DNA from: Zongyangia gallinarum
GTDB taxonomy: Bacteria > Bacillota > Clostridia > Oscillospirales > Ruminococcaceae
Direction of reading: 5' to 3'
Assembly (NCBI GenBank): GCA_904419315.1
Contig: CAJFQY010000013.1
Coordinates: 1 to 64,000 of the forward strand
DNA: 64,000 nt
The notes below the pieces were generated by a model. It did no database searches and was not told where the DNA came from. It saw nothing but the letters and a program-made list of their open reading frames with translations. This document shows, in pieces, positions 50,342 through 60,787 of this stretch. How positions within the stretch are numbered: the stretch's first letter is position 1; each line of letters starts with the position of its first letter. Both the position numbers and the translations under genes were made by a program.

Positions 50342-51319
50342 ATGCCATTACGGGAAATTGCAATTTCTGACATTGAAAACATAAAAGTCGGTCATGCCCA
50401 GGATCTTGCGGGGATCACCGGGTGTACGGTTCTCTTGTGCGAAGCAGGCGCTCCCACCGGTCTTGATGTGCGGGGAGGAGGCCCTGCGTCCCGGGAAACG
50501 GAGCTTCTTTCTCCTGTAGCCAGTTGCCAGGGAATCCATGGAATACTTCTCAGCGGCGGCAGTGCTTTTGGATTGGATGCTGCTGCCGGGGTGATGCAAT
50601 ACCTAGAGGAAAAGGGCATCGGCTTTCCGGTGGGATCTACCGTAGTCCCGTTGGTCTGCGCCTCCTGCCTATTTGATCTCAATATTGGCGATCCTGGAGT
50701 TCGGCCTGGCCCTTCTATGGGTTATAATGCTTGTCTCGATGCCGCCACCCGCTTCCACGATGCCATGGGCAATATAGGGGCCGGAACCGGTGCTACGGTA
50801 GGCAAGTACCTAGGTACTGATTATGCCATGAAGTCCGGTCTTGGCAGCTATGCTGTCCAGATTGGAGAGCTAAAGGTAGGCGCGATTGTAGCCGTCAATG
50901 CCCTAGGGGATATTTTCGATTGCGACAACGGGGCGCAGCTGGCCGGTATGCTTACCCCCGCACGGGATGGTTTTCAAAGCACGGAGGAGGCATTTTATAA
51001 CGCCTACGCCGGCATCCGCAGCGTATTCACCGGGAACACCACCATTGGCGCAATCATCACCAATGGAAAGTTTGATAAAGTCCAGATGAAAAAGGTGGCC
51101 GCTATGGCCCACAACGGCTTCGCCCGGGCCATCCGTCCCGTCCATACGACCGCCGACGGCGACAGTATCTATGCCATGTCGGTAGGGAATATTCAGGCAG
51201 ACTTGGATGTGGTGGGGACTCTGTCCGCTACCGTCATGGCTAGGGCAATTAAGAACGCCGTCCTCCACGCTAAGTCCCTAGGCGGGTACCCGTCAGCACG
51301 GGAATTATGTATAAAATGA
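50342..51319 (+). CDS. P1 (S58) family self-cleaving peptidase
   Basis: 325-residue Ntn-fold aminopeptidase of the DmpA/BapA family, which is activated by autoproteolysis and cleaves N-terminal D-/L- or beta-amino acids. Conserved parts are VGHAQDLAGITGCTVLL, GVDVRGGG-like GLDVRGGGPASRE, LSGGSAFGLDAAAGVM and the autocleavage site region GNTTIGAIITN, where the Thr becomes the new N-terminal nucleophile. AAAGGAG precedes the ATG. Confidence 0.9.
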   Translation: MPLREIAISDIENIKVGHAQDLAGITGCTVLLCEAGAPTGLDVRGGGPASRETELLSPVASCQGIHGILLSGGSAFGLDAAAGVMQYLEEKGIGFPVGSTVVPLVCASCLFDLNIGDPGVRPGPSMGYNACLDAATRFHDAMGNIGAGTGATVGKYLGTDYAMKSGLGSYAVQIGELKVGAIVAVNALGDIFDCDNGAQLAGMLTPARDGFQSTEEAFYNAYAGIRSVFTGNTTIGAIITNGKFDKVQMKKVAAMAHNGFARAIRPVHTTADGDSIYAMSVGNIQADLDVVGTLSATVMARAIKNAVLHAKSLGGYPSARELCIK

Positions 51320-51439
51320 AATTACGGTCACGAAAAAGCGGCTTTCATTGATGGCCGTTATGTCACATCTTCTTCCACAGACTATAAGGTTAGGAAATCT
51401 GCCAGTTAATGCTTGCCCTATGGAACAAAAGATCTATTA

Positions 51440-51477
51440 ACAAGAGCAGGGGTAAAAATTTCACCCCTGCTCTTGTT
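51440..51477. terminator. Bidirectional terminator between convergent genes
   Basis: ACAAGAGCAGGGGT and ACCCCTGCTCTTGT form a long stem between the P1 peptidase and hyuB stops. Confidence 0.88.
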
Positions 51478-51481
51478 CGTT

Positions 51482-53158
51482 TTATGGATTCCAGCCGTAG
51501 ACCGTACGGGCCCGTTCCAAAGATATATATCCGTTTTCAATATCTCTTTTCACCGCTTCTCGGCTTCTCTCTTTAGGATCTCCGTAGCCGCCGCCACCGC
51601 CCGTGTAAAGGCGTACGATACTTCCCTTTTTCAGTCGCATATCCGCGCCTTTGAGAAACCTCTTTTCCTCCGGTGTATCCGGATTCACGACCACAATGGG
51701 AGGCGCGGCATCGCCGCCGCCCAGTAAGCCCCAGGCAGGGGTAACCGAACGTTCAAACCAGGTGCCAATGGCGCAGTCATCAGTTTCAACCTGATACTGG
51801 CGGATGACGCCGCAGCCGCCACGGTACTTTCCAGCCCCTTCCGAGTCCTGCCGGATCTTGTAACACTGAACCTCCAACGGATAAGTATGCTCCACAAATT
51901 CAACCGGAAGATTCTTAAAGTCGCCATTGACCATATTGATCAGCGCCGATTCCCCGTCGCCTCCCTGGAATCCTCCCCAACCGCCAACGGTAGCCTCACA
52001 GGAGGTGAAGAACTGACCGTCCCGGCGGGGATTGGTTCCATAGAAAAAGATGACCATGGAATCCCCGTAATGAGCGCCTGCCGCTTTATCAGGGACTACT
52101 TCTGCCAAAGCTTTGATGACCAAATCAATGAGAAGCCCCAAGGAAGAAAAATACCACTGGCAAGGCGCAGGCTCCTCTGCCGCGAAAATGGAACCAGGCG
52201 GTACAATGACATCTAGATTTCTAAAATTTCCTCCGCAAATTGGGGCATCTGGATTGACAAGCTCCTTAAACGCCACCCGGGCCGCCGCAATGGTCTGGGC
52301 AAAGCCGCAGTTAACCGCCCCCTTGGTCGCTTTGTTGGAGCCAGTCAGATCAATGGTCATATTATCGCCATCTACGATGACCTTGCAGCAGACCTTTACA
52401 TGATGTTCCAGATCATAGTTGTCATTATCCAGACACCCTTCCGCATAGTAGGTGCCATCAGGCAGTGTTTTGACAAATTCCCTATCCAACTGCTCGGCCT
52501 GACGGAAAATTTCCCTGGTAGCTTCTCTCACAACATCTAGGCCAAAGCGCTCAATAATCTCTACAAAGCGTTTCTCTCCAGTACGGCTGGCTGCGATCTG
52601 AGCGCCGATGTCTCCCTTCATCGCCGCATGGAAACGACTATTCAGGGCAATCAGATTGAGCACATCCTCCCGTAGTACTCCTTGATCAATCAGCTTGACC
52701 GGCGGCATACGGATACCCTCCTGATAGATATCCGTGGAATCAATGCAAGCTCCCGGCACCTTTGCTCCTACATCCAGCATAGCGGCGCGGGTAGCAGTAA
52801 ATCCTACCAATTCTCCCTGATAAAAGATCGGGGACACAGTGGTAAAATCACCTACGTGGGTTCCCTGCATATAGGAATCATTCATGATATATAGATCGCC
52901 TTCCCGATGGGATTCGATACCAACGGTATCATTGAGGATCTTTATACAGATATCCAGATTCCCAAGAAAGATGGGGAGTCCCGCCGACTGTCCCAGCATT
53001 TGTCCATCTACATCGAAGATACCCACGGAGCAGTCCTTCATCTCATATATCAGGGGACTAAAGGCGCTGCGGGCCAGACTATTGTTCATTTCATGGGCCG
53101 CCGAGTTCAGCGCATTGCGCACAATCTCGACAACAATAGGGCTGACTTTATTGCTCAT
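51482..53158 (-). CDS. hyuB: Hydantoinase/oxoprolinase subunit B (HyuB)
   Basis: 558-residue B subunit of an ATP-dependent hydantoinase/5-oxoprolinase-type enzyme, working with HyuA (encoded at 56110-58125). Recognised by EIVRNALNSAAHEMNNSLAR, LPIFLGNLDICIKI, NDSYMQGTHVGDFTTVSPIF, GGWGGFQGGDGES and GKYRGGCGVIRQ. The ATG at 53158 follows AAAGGAG. In this cluster it is separated from hyuA by a permease and a class V aminotransferase gene. The ring substrate may be a hydantoin, 5-oxoproline or a thiazolidine analogue; the sequence does not decide. Confidence 0.93.
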   Translation of the reverse strand: MSNKVSPIVVEIVRNALNSAAHEMNNSLARSAFSPLIYEMKDCSVGIFDVDGQMLGQSAGLPIFLGNLDICIKILNDTVGIESHREGDLYIMNDSYMQGTHVGDFTTVSPIFYQGELVGFTATRAAMLDVGAKVPGACIDSTDIYQEGIRMPPVKLIDQGVLREDVLNLIALNSRFHAAMKGDIGAQIAASRTGEKRFVEIIERFGLDVVREATREIFRQAEQLDREFVKTLPDGTYYAEGCLDNDNYDLEHHVKVCCKVIVDGDNMTIDLTGSNKATKGAVNCGFAQTIAAARVAFKELVNPDAPICGGNFRNLDVIVPPGSIFAAEEPAPCQWYFSSLGLLIDLVIKALAEVVPDKAAGAHYGDSMVIFFYGTNPRRDGQFFTSCEATVGGWGGFQGGDGESALINMVNGDFKNLPVEFVEHTYPLEVQCYKIRQDSEGAGKYRGGCGVIRQYQVETDDCAIGTWFERSVTPAWGLLGGGDAAPPIVVVNPDTPEEKRFLKGADMRLKKGSIVRLYTGGGGGYGDPKERSREAVKRDIENGYISLERARTVYGWNP

Positions 53159-53197
53159 GATTCTCAATCTCCTTTGCTCTCATTTTTGGGGTGGAGC

Positions 53198-54412
53198 CTA
53201 ACGCAGTTCGGAAAGGCGCTCTGGTTCTAACAATGAAACGGCATAGTCCACTTCCTCCTCGGTGTTCCAGCAGTGTATGCAGTATCGGACGACACCCTCG
53301 ATGCCAAAGAGCCGCAGTACACCGGGGCTGTAAAAGCTATGGGCCATGATTCCCACATTGTGATCGTTTATATACCGCCCCAATGCGGCAAAGGGAATCC
53401 CTTCAGCCTGAAAGCCGATCATCCCTCCCCGGTCCGCTGCACGGTGCGAACCGTAGATATTGATTCCTGGAATCTGCCGCATCTTCTGGATCATCCGATC
53501 CAAAAGCATATCAATCCTCTCTTTGATAGGGGAAACGCCTCCGATTTCTTCCAAATACTCCACCGCCCTACCTAATCCAAAAGCGGCAGGAAAGTTAACC
53601 TCTCCGAAGCTCATACGCTGGATACCAGCATGGGGGATGAAATGGTTTTTACTCCAATCCCAGTCTTGCGGGCGCCAATCCCAAGTGCCGTTATTCCAGG
53701 TCGCAAATACCGGCTCAATTTCTTCCACCTTGGATGTCCTGGCGTACAGAAATGCCGATCCCGCAGGGCCCCGTAGGTATTTACGGCCCGACACCGCCAG
53801 AAAATCACAGCCAATTTTTTCTACATCGATTGGTATGATTCCCGCTGTATTGGCCGCATCCAGCATGTAAAGGATCCCTGCCTTCCGGCAAATCTTCCCC
53901 ACGGCTTCGGCCGGCTGCACCATTCCCAAATTATTGGCCATATGGCATAGGGAGACCATTTTTGTCCTTTTGTCAATGAGATGCTCCAGCGCGTTTAGGT
54001 CAATGAGGCCGGGAAGCTTCGCAGGAATAAAACGCACTTCAATTCCATCAACCTCTTTGCGCCGCAAAAAGGGAGCAACGTTGCTGATGAAACTCATCTC
54101 ATCCACAATCACATTATCACCGGGAGACAGCCGAAGCCCCGCTGCTACCATACCAATGGCCTGGCTTCCGTTGGGTGTAAAGACAACTTCCCCTTCCCCC
54201 GCTCCGATAAGGCGGGCAACACTGCGTTTTGCCCGGATAAAACGTTCCTCTGTCAATTCCTGGGCTCTAGCGCTGGTGGAGCCATAACGGACAGCAATAT
54301 CAAAATACTCCTGCGTAGCTTCTATCACCTGCCGTGGGGGCACGGAGGTAGAAACATGGTTGAGATAAATATTTTCGCAAGGTGTATCATTCCGAAGTTT
54401 TTTTATATCCAT
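53198..54412 (-). CDS. Class V aminotransferase / cysteine desulfurase-like PLP enzyme
   Basis: 404-residue fold-type I PLP enzyme. IYLNHVSTSVPPRQVIEA, GEVVFTPNGSQAIGMVA, LCHMANNLGMVQP, LDAANTAGIIPIDV and the PLP lysine in VSGRKYLRGPAGSAFLY are typical of the NifS/CsdA/isopenicillin epimerase group. There is no obvious long catalytic Cys loop, so desulfurase activity is uncertain; a lyase or epimerase role on an amino acid released by the HyuAB reaction is possible. Weak ribosome site (AGAGG). Confidence 0.88.
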   Translation of the reverse strand: MDIKKLRNDTPCENIYLNHVSTSVPPRQVIEATQEYFDIAVRYGSTSARAQELTEERFIRAKRSVARLIGAGEGEVVFTPNGSQAIGMVAAGLRLSPGDNVIVDEMSFISNVAPFLRRKEVDGIEVRFIPAKLPGLIDLNALEHLIDKRTKMVSLCHMANNLGMVQPAEAVGKICRKAGILYMLDAANTAGIIPIDVEKIGCDFLAVSGRKYLRGPAGSAFLYARTSKVEEIEPVFATWNNGTWDWRPQDWDWSKNHFIPHAGIQRMSFGEVNFPAAFGLGRAVEYLEEIGGVSPIKERIDMLLDRMIQKMRQIPGINIYGSHRAADRGGMIGFQAEGIPFAALGRYINDHNVGIMAHSFYSPGVLRLFGIEGVVRYCIHCWNTEEEVDYAVSLLEPERLSELR

Positions 54413-54500
54413 AACATGCCTCTGTTTTATCCGCTAGAAAGCGGTGGAAATGACATATTTCTTTGAAGTTCAGCGAACTCTCGGAAAAATAAGCTTATAA

Positions 54501-56054
54501 TTAGATCGTTGTCTTCGCTTTTCCTTCTTTTCCGCCAAAAATCGTGTGGCCTTTGACCGAAATGATAAAAGCAACCAGGGTAATAGCTCCACCAATCACT
54601 GCCACTACATCACAGGCCGGCGATGGAAGGATAAAGGGAGCAATAAAACTAATAAAAACACCGCCTAATACGCCAAACAGAAAGATTTTATTTTCGCCAG
54701 TGAGTACAATTTTACCATTCTTCCAAGCTTCCGGCGTGTACTTGCAGGGCTTTACTTTTGCTTGGATGATCATCCCTATATAGTAAAGAATTCCGGCGAT
54801 AAACATGGAGGTAAACGCTGAGTAGCCAATAGGGATGAAGGTAGCCGCCGCACAGGCAATAATCATAGCGACCAGAGCGATCCAGTTAATACCGGAATGA
54901 TCCTCCCACTTTCTCTGGCGGATCAGATAATGATCGATGGCCAGGATAATGCCGATGGGTGCAAAAAGGATGGCAATAGACTGTAAGAAGGTGTCCAGCC
55001 AGGTTAAGATACCGGTAAGGGCCAGGACAGTACCGATAGCTGACGTGCCAATGGTAGCCCACATCTTTCCTTTCGCGGATTTAATATTAAACATATTTGC
55101 TACAGCTAAACCGCAGGAGTAGGCGGCAACCACCATGGTGGTCATCTGGGCGATTAATACGCAGAGTAATGCCAAAGCGCCCATATGTAATTCATTAGAC
55201 ATAATGGCGATAATATCCCATGTGCCAGAAGTGGTAGAGAGGATGATACCAATGCCATAAATGCAGAAACAGACGGGGATATTACCGACAAATGGCGCCA
55301 GAACACTATCCGGCATGATTTTCGGATCACTTCTGGAGTAATCAGAGAACATAAGCCACTGGCAAGCAGAGCAGCCCAGGAGAAGAACAATTGCAGAAGT
55401 GATAGACATGGGGCTAGTTGGTTCGCTTTCAATGAGGGCTTTAAGGCCAGGGCCAAAGCCTCCCAGGTTCTGAAATACTCGGAAGATGGCATAAGCAAAG
55501 ACAATCAGCACTAGGGGTACCAGGACTTTACTGATTTTGGCGATGATTTTCTGGCCCTTGAGGGCGGGGATCACAAAAATCAAGCCAATGAAAATCATAA
55601 CAATGGCATAGATCCAAAAGTTCGCCGGGTCGGTATGATCCACCTGAAACGCCTGTAGGCCAGCGCTGGCGGCTACAGCCACGTGAGAGCCGTACCAACC
55701 CATATTCATATAAAGAAGCAAGAAGGAAATCAAGGTGCGGGAGGTAATGCTGCCAAAGGCGCACCGGGTCAGTTGGGCGCTAGGCCGTCCAGTATCGGCG
55801 CCGACAGCAGCGTTAATGGTGGTGTATACTTGCGCCAGGGTAAGCCCGACAAGCATGACCACGAAGGCCGTAATAAAATGTAGCCCCTGAGCCAGTGTGG
55901 CACCCACAAAAATGATGGGAATATTCAGGTCACAGCCAGCGAAGACCGCAGCTGCATTGGTCCATTTTGTCCTTTTCTCAGCGGGAATCACATCTAGGGC
56001 CATATCTTCCGCTACAGCTTTGGACTCTACAGTTCTCATCTCCGTATCTGCCAT
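54501..56054 (-). CDS. NCS1-family permease (cytosine/allantoin/hydantoin type)
   Basis: 517-residue membrane transporter with about twelve hydrophobic segments and a charged N-terminus. The family includes cytosine permease CodB and the hydantoin transporter Mhp1. FAGCDLNIPIIFVGATLAQG, INAAVGADTGRPSAQLTR and YGSHVAVAASAGLQAF fit the CodB/PucI-like branch. AAAGGAGG lies before the ATG. Placed between hyuA and hyuB, it probably imports the ring compound degraded by this cluster. Confidence 0.9.
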   Translation of the reverse strand: MADTEMRTVESKAVAEDMALDVIPAEKRTKWTNAAAVFAGCDLNIPIIFVGATLAQGLHFITAFVVMLVGLTLAQVYTTINAAVGADTGRPSAQLTRCAFGSITSRTLISFLLLYMNMGWYGSHVAVAASAGLQAFQVDHTDPANFWIYAIVMIFIGLIFVIPALKGQKIIAKISKVLVPLVLIVFAYAIFRVFQNLGGFGPGLKALIESEPTSPMSITSAIVLLLGCSACQWLMFSDYSRSDPKIMPDSVLAPFVGNIPVCFCIYGIGIILSTTSGTWDIIAIMSNELHMGALALLCVLIAQMTTMVVAAYSCGLAVANMFNIKSAKGKMWATIGTSAIGTVLALTGILTWLDTFLQSIAILFAPIGIILAIDHYLIRQRKWEDHSGINWIALVAMIIACAAATFIPIGYSAFTSMFIAGILYYIGMIIQAKVKPCKYTPEAWKNGKIVLTGENKIFLFGVLGGVFISFIAPFILPSPACDVVAVIGGAITLVAFIISVKGHTIFGGKEGKAKTTI

Positions 56055-56109
56055 TTGGGTTCCTCCTTTATTGTTTCATTGTATTAAATACGATTTGTAT
56101 TTAAGCCCT

Positions 56110-58125
56110 TTATTCTTTTGTCATAACCATACTTCCCATCTCATTGACTGTCAGCTTCCATTTTGGTGGGACGACGGTAGTCGCTGTCAATTCCACAATG
56201 ACAGCCGGTCCGTAAATGCAGCACTGTGTATTAAGATCAGAACGATTATAGACTTTTACCGTCTGCTCTCTAAAGTCAAATACACCGGGAAACTCTCGAA
56301 TGGGGCTGGGGGCTACTTTTTCATTTCCCGCTGGAGATGCCGGTACTTTGTTTGACGCAGCCATAACGCTTAACCTTAGGTTAACCATTTCTACAGGGTC
56401 GCCAGGAGCGGAATGACCATACAGTCGTTCATGCAAGCTGTGGAAATTTCTCTTTGCAATTTCTTTATTAAACACCTGCTCTGACGCGTCATCTACCGGT
56501 AGGTTGATAGTAAACTCCTGTCCTACATACCGAAGATCCATGGCTTTATGGAATGTAGCGTTTTCTGGGGATATCCCTTCTTTTTTCAGTACTCCACACA
56601 GTTCTTCATATAATACGTCAAAAATTTGGTCGATAGTTTCGCTTTCCACCTCATCCATAGGGGCCATTTGGGTCCGGACTGCATCATGGCGAATGTCAGC
56701 TTGCAGCATTCCCCAAGCGGAGAAGCCGCCTGGAACAGCCGGCACCATGACTTCTTCAATTCCCAATTCTTCCGCAATATGTGCTGCGTGCATAGGGCCT
56801 GCGCCGCCAAAGGCCAGCAAAGTAAATTCCCTTGGGTCAATACCACGCCGCACCGTAATTTCTCGAATTGCGTCAGCCATTTTATGGTTAGCGATGGCGA
56901 GGATTCCTTCTGCCGCTGTGGGAATATCCATACCAAACTTAGCCGCAAAATTCCCTACAGCTTTTCGGGCAGCCTCTACGTCCAGTTTCATCCTTCCATC
57001 CAAAAAATGGTCTGGATCTATACGGCCTAGCACTAGATTGGCATCGGTAATGGTGGGCTGTGTTCCACCCTGCCCATAGCATGCTGGCCCAGGTTTGGCC
57101 CCGGCACTTTGAGGACCAACGCGCATGCCGCCGCCTTCCTCCCAGGCGATGGAGCCACCACCGGCACCAATGCTGAAAATATTGACGGTAGGAACCAGCG
57201 CTGGAAACCCTTCCACATTGGATTCTACGGTAATCTCAGTCTGTCCATCCACGATGAGGCTTACATCAAAGCTGGTTCCTCCCATATCCACACCGATAAC
57301 ATTTTTTCTGCCACAGACTGTTCCTCCGATAGCGCCGCCTACTGGTCCGGACATGAGAATCTGTACTGCTTTATCCGCCGCAATCTCATCTTTCATGACG
57401 CCGCCATTAGACTGCATAATGTATAGATTTCCCTGGAAGTTGCGTTTTCTCAGCTCCTCATTGAGCGCTACCAGATGGCTTTTGGTGATGGGCGATACAT
57501 AGGCATTGAGAACCGTTGTGCTAGTCCTCTCATACTCCCGCCATTCCCGGGCTGTTTCGGAGGAAGTGATGACCATGACCTCGTTCCCCAACCGTTCTTT
57601 GAGCCATTCTGCCGCTTTTTCCTCATTTTCCGGGTTGAGGTAGCTGTTGATAAAACAGATAGCAATAGACTCATAATTTCCTTGGAGCTGGTCAAAAATT
57701 TCTTTCAAAGAATCGGTCTGTAACGGCAATTTGACGGAGCCGTCAGCAGAAACTCTTTCGTCTACCTCATAGATATCTCCACGGGACACCAGCGGTTTTG
57801 GACGCTGGTAACGGTTATTATACATATCGGGCCGGTTTCCCCGTCCTATCTCCAGGACATCCCCAAAGCCTCGGGTGGTGATAATAGCACACTTGGCGCC
57901 TTTCCTTTCGATGACCGCATTGAGCCCCGATGTCGTACCATGAACGATATTCTTCACCTGTTGGTATTTTTCTCCGATTACCTCGTCAAAGCCTTGCATA
58001 ATGCCATTGGTGAGCTTTTCCGGAGTTGTGAGAACTTTTGTCGTTGTGTATTCGCCAGTCTCATCATTAATACAAACTACATCCGTAAAAGTTCCGCCAA
58101 TATCAGCAGACAAACGATAGGACAT
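56110..58125 (-). CDS. hyuA: Hydantoinase/oxoprolinase subunit A (HyuA)
   Basis: 671-residue ATP-binding subunit of the ATP-dependent hydantoinase/oxoprolinase family. ASKHA-type ATP motifs are seen at the N-terminus (LSADIGGTFTDVV) and at GVDMGGTSFDVSLI; IVHGTTSGLNAVIERKGAK and FGGAGPMHAAHIAEELGI are characteristic. AAAGGAGG precedes the ATG. Works with HyuB. Members hydrolyse N-methylhydantoin, hydantoins, 5-oxoproline or acetophenone derivatives, so the precise substrate is open. Confidence 0.94.
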   Translation of the reverse strand: MSYRLSADIGGTFTDVVCINDETGEYTTTKVLTTPEKLTNGIMQGFDEVIGEKYQQVKNIVHGTTSGLNAVIERKGAKCAIITTRGFGDVLEIGRGNRPDMYNNRYQRPKPLVSRGDIYEVDERVSADGSVKLPLQTDSLKEIFDQLQGNYESIAICFINSYLNPENEEKAAEWLKERLGNEVMVITSSETAREWREYERTSTTVLNAYVSPITKSHLVALNEELRKRNFQGNLYIMQSNGGVMKDEIAADKAVQILMSGPVGGAIGGTVCGRKNVIGVDMGGTSFDVSLIVDGQTEITVESNVEGFPALVPTVNIFSIGAGGGSIAWEEGGGMRVGPQSAGAKPGPACYGQGGTQPTITDANLVLGRIDPDHFLDGRMKLDVEAARKAVGNFAAKFGMDIPTAAEGILAIANHKMADAIREITVRRGIDPREFTLLAFGGAGPMHAAHIAEELGIEEVMVPAVPGGFSAWGMLQADIRHDAVRTQMAPMDEVESETIDQIFDVLYEELCGVLKKEGISPENATFHKAMDLRYVGQEFTINLPVDDASEQVFNKEIAKRNFHSLHERLYGHSAPGDPVEMVNLRLSVMAASNKVPASPAGNEKVAPSPIREFPGVFDFREQTVKVYNRSDLNTQCCIYGPAVIVELTATTVVPPKWKLTVNEMGSMVMTKE

Positions 58126-58270
58126 AACGCTTTCCTCCTTTAAATTGGTTTTGTGTGGAAATGCACAGCTAATTGAGTAGTCGTTATCGCAATAGTTCCC
58201 GCCATAGGCTACCCATACCCTAAGCTAGATCGAGAAAGCACAGCACTTATGGGACTTTTTAGCGGACAGT

Positions 58271-59347
58271 CTATTTGATAATCTGTAGCTGTTTTGTATA
58301 GTGGTTGAGGTTTTCAAAACCATCTTCCGTAACAAGAATCAGATCCTCAATCCTAACACCGCCCACCTCAGGCTGATAGATTCCCGGTTCAATGGAAAAT
58401 ATCATACCAGGTTCCAATGTCATCTCGTTACCGCCCACCACATAAGGCGGCTCATGAACATCTAGCCCGATACCATGTCCCACCCGATGGGGAAAATATT
58501 CCCCATAACCAGCGCGGCAAATAATGTCACGCGCGACCTGATCAACAAAGTGAAAAGGCACTCCCGGACGAACTGCTTGGATAGCGGCCAATTGTGCTTC
58601 TAATACAGTTTGGTAAATTTTCTCTAGCGCTGAAGAGGCACTCTGGAAAAACACCGTTCGAGTCATGTCGGATCGATATCCCCGATAACTAAAACCAAAA
58701 TCCATAACGATGCTATCTCCGGATTTTAAATGGCTTTCATCAGGGCCGTGATGAGCGTCTATAGCATTTTGTCCATAAGAAATAATGGCACCGCCAGAAT
58801 GATCGTCAAATCCTACTTCTTGACCCAAGGCATAGAGCCGGTCAGCCAGTTCTCTTTCACTTAAATTGCCGCTAATGTAGGCAATTAAATGTTCCATACA
58901 ATCATCGTTCATGGCGGAAGACCGGCGCATCAACTCAATTTCGTCATGCTCCTTCATCATGCGGACCCTATCAATAGCAGGTGAGCCGGGACGAAAACGC
59001 ACTTTGGGTTTTTGGGCCATAAGGGCGAATGTAAATCCTGCGGAGAAATCATGATCGATCCCCACATTTTCTCCATCACTGAATAGATTGGCAAGCTTTT
59101 CCGTTCCATCATCCCAATCGGAATACCAAAGGATCTGTGCTCCACAGTCTTCCTTAAGGGGAAACATACGGTTGGAAACAAAGATGGTGTTGCCCCGTTC
59201 ATCTAGGACCAGAGCGAAAAGGCGCCGCCCGGGAGAAATTGAAACGTTGGTCAGATAGCGGATAGTCGTAGGAGATGTAACAACTAATTTATTCAGATGA
59301 AATCTTTTCATCTGAATAACAAGACGCTGGATTCGGCTTTTATTCAT
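58271..59347 (-). CDS. M24-family peptidase (Xaa-Pro dipeptidase/creatinase fold)
   Basis: 358-residue pita-bread enzyme. The five metal ligands can be placed in MDFGFSYRGYRSDMTRT (two Asp), HRVGHGIGLDVHE (His), FSIEPGIY (Glu) and VRIEDL (Glu), so metal-dependent peptidase activity is likely. The related creatinases lack metal. Within this cluster it could cut a dipeptide-like or N-carbamoyl intermediate. AAGGAGG lies before the ATG. Confidence 0.9.
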   Translation of the reverse strand: MNKSRIQRLVIQMKRFHLNKLVVTSPTTIRYLTNVSISPGRRLFALVLDERGNTIFVSNRMFPLKEDCGAQILWYSDWDDGTEKLANLFSDGENVGIDHDFSAGFTFALMAQKPKVRFRPGSPAIDRVRMMKEHDEIELMRRSSAMNDDCMEHLIAYISGNLSERELADRLYALGQEVGFDDHSGGAIISYGQNAIDAHHGPDESHLKSGDSIVMDFGFSYRGYRSDMTRTVFFQSASSALEKIYQTVLEAQLAAIQAVRPGVPFHFVDQVARDIICRAGYGEYFPHRVGHGIGLDVHEPPYVVGGNEMTLEPGMIFSIEPGIYQPEVGGVRIEDLILVTEDGFENLNHYTKQLQIIK

Positions 59348-59479
59348 AGAAAACCTCCTTATGTTTGGGGATATCAGTCAGGCAGTTCCCCAACGTCCGA
59401 CCCATTGGGGCCCACAGAAATCAGGACCATGAGGGGTCTGTATTTCTCTTGTCCGGAGGAGAGCTTCTCCATGAACATC

Positions 59480-60745
59480 TTAATGGCCCAGCATAATCTT
59501 CAGGATCTCCTCGTCCGTTTCCTTCATTCCTTCCTTGCCTACCCGTCCCAGATTTTGAATGGTTTTTTCAATGTCTCCTTCCGCCAAGCCTTCGCCTTCA
59601 GAAAAACCCAGCCCATCTTTTGCCATGAGATAGGCGTTGATCCCCGCGTCTACCGCCGAGGCAATTTTGGCCGCGCAGGATGGTTTTGCCCCATCGCAGA
59701 CCATACCACCAATGTTACAGATGGTGTTAACAATGGTCTGACAAATTTCCTCATAGGTAGCGTCCATTAGAAAGGCAATGCCACAAGCGGCCCCGCAGGC
59801 TGCGCTGGTAGCCCCACAATAGGCAGACAGGCTACCAATATAGCGCTTCTGGTGGAGAGAAATTAGATTTGCCACTAACAGCGCCCGGTATAGCTTTTCT
59901 CTCGTCATTCCATACTCTTTCGCGTATTCAATAACCGGCATAGAAACGGCAATTCCTTGATTTCCGCTGCCGGAATTGATCACCACCGGCATAGCACATC
60001 CGCTCATTCTGGCGTCGGAGCCAGCAGCCGCTCGAGCTCTGGCTCTTGTCTTGATGTCCGCTCCGTAGTTGCGGAGAATGGTTTTCCCCACATCCGCGCC
60101 ATAATGATGTCTCATACCCTCATCCGAAATAGCGGAGTTAAGCTGAATCTGGTTCTCCAGTATGTCTTTCACAGCAGTGAGATCCGTGTGTTCCGCAAAA
60201 TCTAGGATATCGCGCACATTTAAACAAGACATATCGGTAGAGGATTGTTCCTTAACCTCTGTTTTCAAAAGAATCTGGCCATTCTTTTCCACCCGGGTGA
60301 TATGGGTATGCTCTCCTCTGATTTCCACCTTAGCATATGTCTCATTTTCCCCAAAGGCTGTGACTAAAATATAAAGATTCTCTACTTCCGCTTTTAGGGC
60401 ACACTCACAGTACCCCTCCGATACCAATCTTTTGGTTTTTTCAATATCTGCCGGGGTAACATTTTGTAGAGTGTTCAATCTCTCTTCTGGGTTTCCTCCT
60501 ACCACTCCTAAAGTAGCCGCTACATTTATTCCCTTTAAACCGCCAGAATTTGGTACAGTAACACCTTTCACATTTTTGATAATGTTGCCACTACATTCGA
60601 CTAGAAGCTTACTGGGTAAGTCTCCCAGAACCGCACGGGCCGTAGCCGCGGCATAAGCAATTGCGATGGGTTCGGTACAGCCCAGAGCAGGCACCAATTC
60701 TCTTTTTAATATATCTATGTAAGCTTGATAAAATGGAGTGTCCAT
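59480..60745 (-). CDS. L-cysteine desulfidase-like protein (CyuA/UPF0597, serine dehydratase alpha family)
   Basis: 421-residue Fe-S enzyme of the family that converts cysteine to pyruvate, ammonia and sulfide (CyuA/YhaM). ELVPALGCTEPIAIAYAAA is the conserved N-terminal signature; further cysteines occur in YCGATSAACGAACGIAFL and MVCDGAKPSCAAKI, suitable for a [4Fe-4S] cluster; VINSGSGNQGIAVSMPV is family-specific. It lies 42 nt downstream of the ATC-hydrolase gene, which suggests that cysteine is formed in this pathway and then desulfurated. Confidence 0.9.
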   Translation of the reverse strand: MDTPFYQAYIDILKRELVPALGCTEPIAIAYAAATARAVLGDLPSKLLVECSGNIIKNVKGVTVPNSGGLKGINVAATLGVVGGNPEERLNTLQNVTPADIEKTKRLVSEGYCECALKAEVENLYILVTAFGENETYAKVEIRGEHTHITRVEKNGQILLKTEVKEQSSTDMSCLNVRDILDFAEHTDLTAVKDILENQIQLNSAISDEGMRHHYGADVGKTILRNYGADIKTRARARAAAGSDARMSGCAMPVVINSGSGNQGIAVSMPVIEYAKEYGMTREKLYRALLVANLISLHQKRYIGSLSAYCGATSAACGAACGIAFLMDATYEEICQTIVNTICNIGGMVCDGAKPSCAAKIASAVDAGINAYLMAKDGLGFSEGEGLAEGDIEKTIQNLGRVGKEGMKETDEEILKIMLGH

Positions 60746-60787
60746 ACAAACCTTCCCATCTCTTGTGATCCTACATCTTGTAGGATA